DNA from: Chloroflexota bacterium
GTDB taxonomy: Bacteria > Chloroflexota > Anaerolineae > Anaerolineales > Anaerolineaceae
Assembly: GCA_023406965.1 (NCBI GenBank)
Contig: JAEXTI010000461.1
Coordinates: 1 to 8,580 of the forward strand
Direction: 5' to 3'
DNA: 8,580 nt
Shown: piece by piece, positions 7,501 through 8,580 of the stretch
How the letters are laid out: the number at the start of each line of letters is the position of its first letter
Numbering within the stretch: position 1 is the stretch's first letter
The notes under the pieces: generated by a model
What the model was told of the DNA's origin: nothing
The model's database searches: none
What the model saw: only the letters and a program-made list of their open reading frames with translations
Program-made: the position numbers and the translations under genes

Positions 7501-7589
7501 ATCAAATCTACTCGGGTTACAGCAATCTGACCGTAGCATCTCTACCGCTACCCTGGCTCAAAGTATATTTACCCTACATTGTTCGATAA
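4554..7589 (+). CDS. Secreted M28-family zinc metallopeptidase with seven fibronectin-III-like modules
   Basis: The 1011-residue protein opens with a signal-peptide-like segment (R5, R7, then hydrophobic FLIAILLFSVIS). The catalytic domain spans about 100-325 and carries all M28 residues. H143 (GGHLDG) is a zinc ligand and D155 (DDNGSG) the bridging aspartate. E187 is the catalytic glutamate and E188 a ligand (TGEEQ). D215 (NLDMIGY) and H296 (YYHTTND) complete the ligands. It should therefore be an active exopeptidase of the Vibrio/Aeromonas aminopeptidase type, though its cleavage preference is unknown. Fibronectin-III-like modules follow at 328-422, 423-519, 520-615, 616-711, 712-807, 808-905 and 906-996. 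Each has a W-x-D-x-S-x-DES/DET-x-F core and an F/YYRVRA-type strand. The middle four are near-identical. The protein ends in YLPYIVR. The ATG at 4554 is chosen: AGAGGGG lies just upstream, and the alternative TTG at 4524 falls in the -10 box. Base composition is visibly poorer in G+C than its flanking genes. Confidence 0.92.
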   Translation: MNFFRGRFLIAILLFSVISPVRDLANKTFYRQDFESIDLQAISPDPSVLAVVNQANADTLELYTRQLAGVDPIWIDDAWYYVPNRYTYSQQPIDKVTRYVGQHLLSLGQTVDYHIWDNVNNPNVIGEIGGTTHPENIYIIGGHLDGVGGSVAADDNGSGAAATLMIADILSQYQWGCTLRFVFWTGEEQWLLGSRPYAQRSNALNENILGYINLDMIGYNSEGSSSGVDIIYNENIAQTLLDANTFVETVNAYQFQIEPEIMSDLSADSDHYSFWENGFPAILVMENQADWNPYYHTTNDTIDHVDYNYLTEITKASLATFLHMNNCLLSSTVLSTTGSTLTEIRLGWTDGSTDESDFHVERSPNGISEWVEIATAGANATSYTDTGLTCGTVAYYRIRAHWHPDNRFSSYSNIVNATTSTCSPPNAPTGLSASAASQTLINLSWIDNSTDESDFHIERSPDGLSNWTEIATVGANTTTFNNSGLACGSAFYYRVRAQRHSDNAYSSYSNTEHATTVLCPLQAPSGLSASADSQTLINLSWIDNSTDESDFHIERSPDGLSDWTEIATVGANTTTFNNSGLACGSAFYYRVRAQRHSDNAYSSYSNTEHATTVLCPLQAPSGLSASADSQTLINLSWIDNSTDESDFHIERSPDGLSDWIEIATVGANTTTFNNSGLACGSAFYYRVRTQRHSDNAYSSYSNTAHATTVLCPLQAPSGLSASAPSQTLINLSWIDNSTDESDFHIERSPDGLSDWTEIATVGANTTTFNNSGLTCGSAFYYRVRAQRHSDSDYSSYSNIATTSTKVCQQPLACPSNLVVTEIWPTALQLTWVDNSSDESAFRVERFNGVAFIWEEVSVLPENSISYQNSEFLGEGQMFRVRAYREIDYVFSDYSNTVTYVPDQHLAPSAPTELESQVILPDRIELHWTDNASDETAFYLEQSLDGETNWIPIKILAPNTTTTHVEGLPGETYYFRIRAFRSPDQIYSGYSNLTVASLPLPWLKVYLPYIVR
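5820..6974 (+). repeat. Four tandem 288-bp near-identical repeats encoding fibronectin-III modules
   Basis: The sequence TCCCAAACC recurs at 5862, 6150, 6438 and 6726, exactly 288 nt (96 codons) apart. Modules span 5820-6110, 6111-6398, 6399-6686 and 6687-6974. Between copies there are only scattered, mostly third-position changes, with a few amino-acid changes (for example T to I at DWIEIA and A to T at VRTQ in the third copy). The fourth copy departs after about 6945 and ends like the older module upstream (YSNI..TTST). The first (5535-5819) and the last two modules (6975-7268, 7269-7541) are divergent in sequence. This is a recent in-frame amplification inside the M28 peptidase gene. Confidence 0.95.
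7542..7586 (+). other. C-terminal tail with YLPYIVR motif, putative sorting or anchoring signal
   Basis: The last 15 residues (LPLPWLKVYLPYIVR) follow the final fibronectin-III module and are not part of it. A short aromatic/hydrophobic tail of the form (V/I)(Y/F)LP(L/x)(V/I)x(R/K) at the very end is something I recall from many secreted Chloroflexota proteins. Its function is not established to my knowledge. A surface-sorting role is inference. Confidence 0.5.
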
Positions 7590-7605
7590 GCTGGTTCTCC
7601 CTTTT

Positions 7606-7636
7606 TTGCTCCGCATCGCGTACAATATTCTATAAG
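7606..7636 (+). promoter_or_regulatory. Weak candidate promoter for the GPH symporter gene
   Basis: The 83-nt gap between the peptidase stop and the symporter start holds TACAAT at 7621-7626 and TATAAG at 7631-7636 as possible -10 boxes. TTGCTC at 7606-7611 is a possible -35 for the second, with a long 19-nt spacer. No terminator stem accompanies the six-T run at 7602-7607. The gene may therefore also be read through from the peptidase gene. Confidence 0.3.
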
Positions 7637-7672
7637 ACCCGTGTTGAACGATTCTTCCCCAGGAATAATGTT

Positions 7673-8580
7673 ATGAACCAGCCTGCCGCGACCGGAAAGC
7701 TGCCTTCTCGCACCAAATGGATCTATGGAATTGGAGATTGGGGCAACACCACCACTTCCACCATCCAGGTCTTCTTCTTCGCCTATTTCCTCACCGACAT
7801 CGCCCGCTTGGAACCGCTCTACGCCGCGCCTGTGCTGCTTATCGGCGGCATTTGGGACGCCATCAACGACCCCATCATCGGACTGCTGCTGGACCGGGTG
7901 CGCACGCGCTGGGGGCGGCGGCGACCTTTCTTCCTGTTCGGCGCTCTGCCGCTGGCCATCAGCTTCATTTTGCTATTATGGGTGCCACCCATCTCCAGCC
8001 AGATCGGCAAAGCTGTATACTACTGCCTGGCCTACATCTTCTTCGACACGGCCTTCACCGCCCTGGTCATTCCCTACGGCGCGCTGGTCCCCGACCTGAC
8101 CGACGACTACGACGAGCGCACCAGCCTGAACGGTTGGCGCATGGGCGTGAGCATGCTCGGCGGGCTCATCGCCACCGTGTCGGTGCCCCTGCTGGCTGGA
8201 GCCTTCGAGCGCCCCGCCACAGGTTACTTCGCCGCCGGGGTGATCTTTGGGGTGCTGGCCGCCGGGCCTTACCTGCTGCTGTTCGCCAACACTCGCGAGC
8301 GCTTTGCGGCCCCATCCAACCAGCCGTTGAACATCAAGCGCAGTTTCCTCTCCACCTTCCGCAACCGTCCCTTCCGTTACGTGGCCGGGATTTATATGTT
8401 CTCCTGGATCTCGGTCAACCTGGTGGCCTCGCTGATGGTTTACTACCTGACCTACTACCTGGGCATGGCCAACCGCCTGGAGGTGGTGCTGGGGATTGTC
8501 CAGGCCTCGGCCTTGATCTGCATCCCTGTCGTCCTCAAACTCTCCGAACGGGTGGGCAAACCCTCGGCGTACATGATCGG
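7673..8580 (+). CDS. GPH-family (MelB-type) sugar:cation symporter, N-terminal part
   Basis: An open frame runs from ATG 7673 to the right edge (302 complete codons, no stop), roughly two thirds of the family's usual length of about 450-500 residues. The glycoside-pentoside-hexuronide symporter pattern is clear. YGIGDWGNTTT at 18-28 comes first, then FFFAYFLTDI at 34-43. WDAINDPIIGLLLDR (about 61-75) carries the acidic cation-site residues, followed by TRWGRRRPF at 78-86. The helix 4/5 segment PYGALVPDLTDDYDERTSLN ends in the family's GWR. Several transmembrane helices are visible. The expected role is Na+- or H+-coupled uptake of a sugar, glycoside or hexuronate at the cytoplasmic membrane; the substrate is unknown. 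AGGA at 7661-7664 lies 8 nt before the ATG. An ATG at 7668 is out of frame and stops after two codons. Confidence 0.9.
   Translation, partial: MNQPAATGKLPSRTKWIYGIGDWGNTTTSTIQVFFFAYFLTDIARLEPLYAAPVLLIGGIWDAINDPIIGLLLDRVRTRWGRRRPFFLFGALPLAISFILLLWVPPISSQIGKAVYYCLAYIFFDTAFTALVIPYGALVPDLTDDYDERTSLNGWRMGVSMLGGLIATVSVPLLAGAFERPATGYFAAGVIFGVLAAGPYLLLFANTRERFAAPSNQPLNIKRSFLSTFRNRPFRYVAGIYMFSWISVNLVASLMVYYLTYYLGMANRLEVVLGIVQASALICIPVVLKLSERVGKPSAYMI

Noticed and set aside
7590..7610. T-run after the peptidase stop as an intrinsic terminator
   Set aside because: Six T residues are present at 7602-7607, but no stem of useful length precedes them.
7725..8099. Plus-strand open frame of 124 codons at the start of the symporter
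   Set aside because: It is the +1-shifted shadow of the GPH symporter frame. The 7673 frame carries the family motifs and runs open to the window edge.

Overview
The window looks like a piece of a Chloroflexota genome, most likely Anaerolineae-like. This is inferred from protein style and not from any marker gene. The clues are a secreted fibronectin-type-III protein ending in YLPYIVR (a tail I associate with secreted Chloroflexota proteins), a 'quinate 5-dehydrogenase'-type protein of unknown function, and an MobA-like nucleotidyltransferase with an unusual nucleotide-binding loop. No rRNA, tRNA, transposase, integrase or CRISPR array was seen.

Left block, minus strand (1-1957). A Leu/Ile/Val-type periplasmic-binding lipoprotein is followed, with an ATGA stop/start overlap, by a membrane-anchored Cache-domain sensor that runs off the left edge. 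No ABC permease or ATPase is visible, so the binding protein may serve the sensor rather than an importer. The region upstream of this pair (1958-2223) is a divergent control region. Its minus-strand part can fold into an 11-bp imperfect hairpin and into two competing pairings, one of them next to the start codon.

Centre block, plus strand (2224-4464). A textbook sigma70-type promoter (TTGCAC, 17 nt, TATACT) drives three overlapping genes: the 'quinate 5-dehydrogenase'-like protein, the nucleotidyltransferase, and a PAP2-family membrane phosphatase. The overlaps (4 nt and 11 nt) imply coupled expression and a shared, unidentified pathway, plausibly the making and turnover of a nucleotide-activated or phosphorylated metabolite or lipid head group.

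Right block, plus strand (4465-8580). A 1011-residue secreted M28-family zinc peptidase with a complete set of metal and catalytic residues carries seven fibronectin-III-like modules. Four of these are nearly identical 288-bp tandem copies. Its promoter has a perfect TATAAT box inside nested inverted repeats. It is followed by the first 302 codons of a GPH (MelB-type) sugar:cation symporter that leaves the window on the right. Together these suggest a heterotroph that digests extracellular polymers and imports sugars or glycosides.
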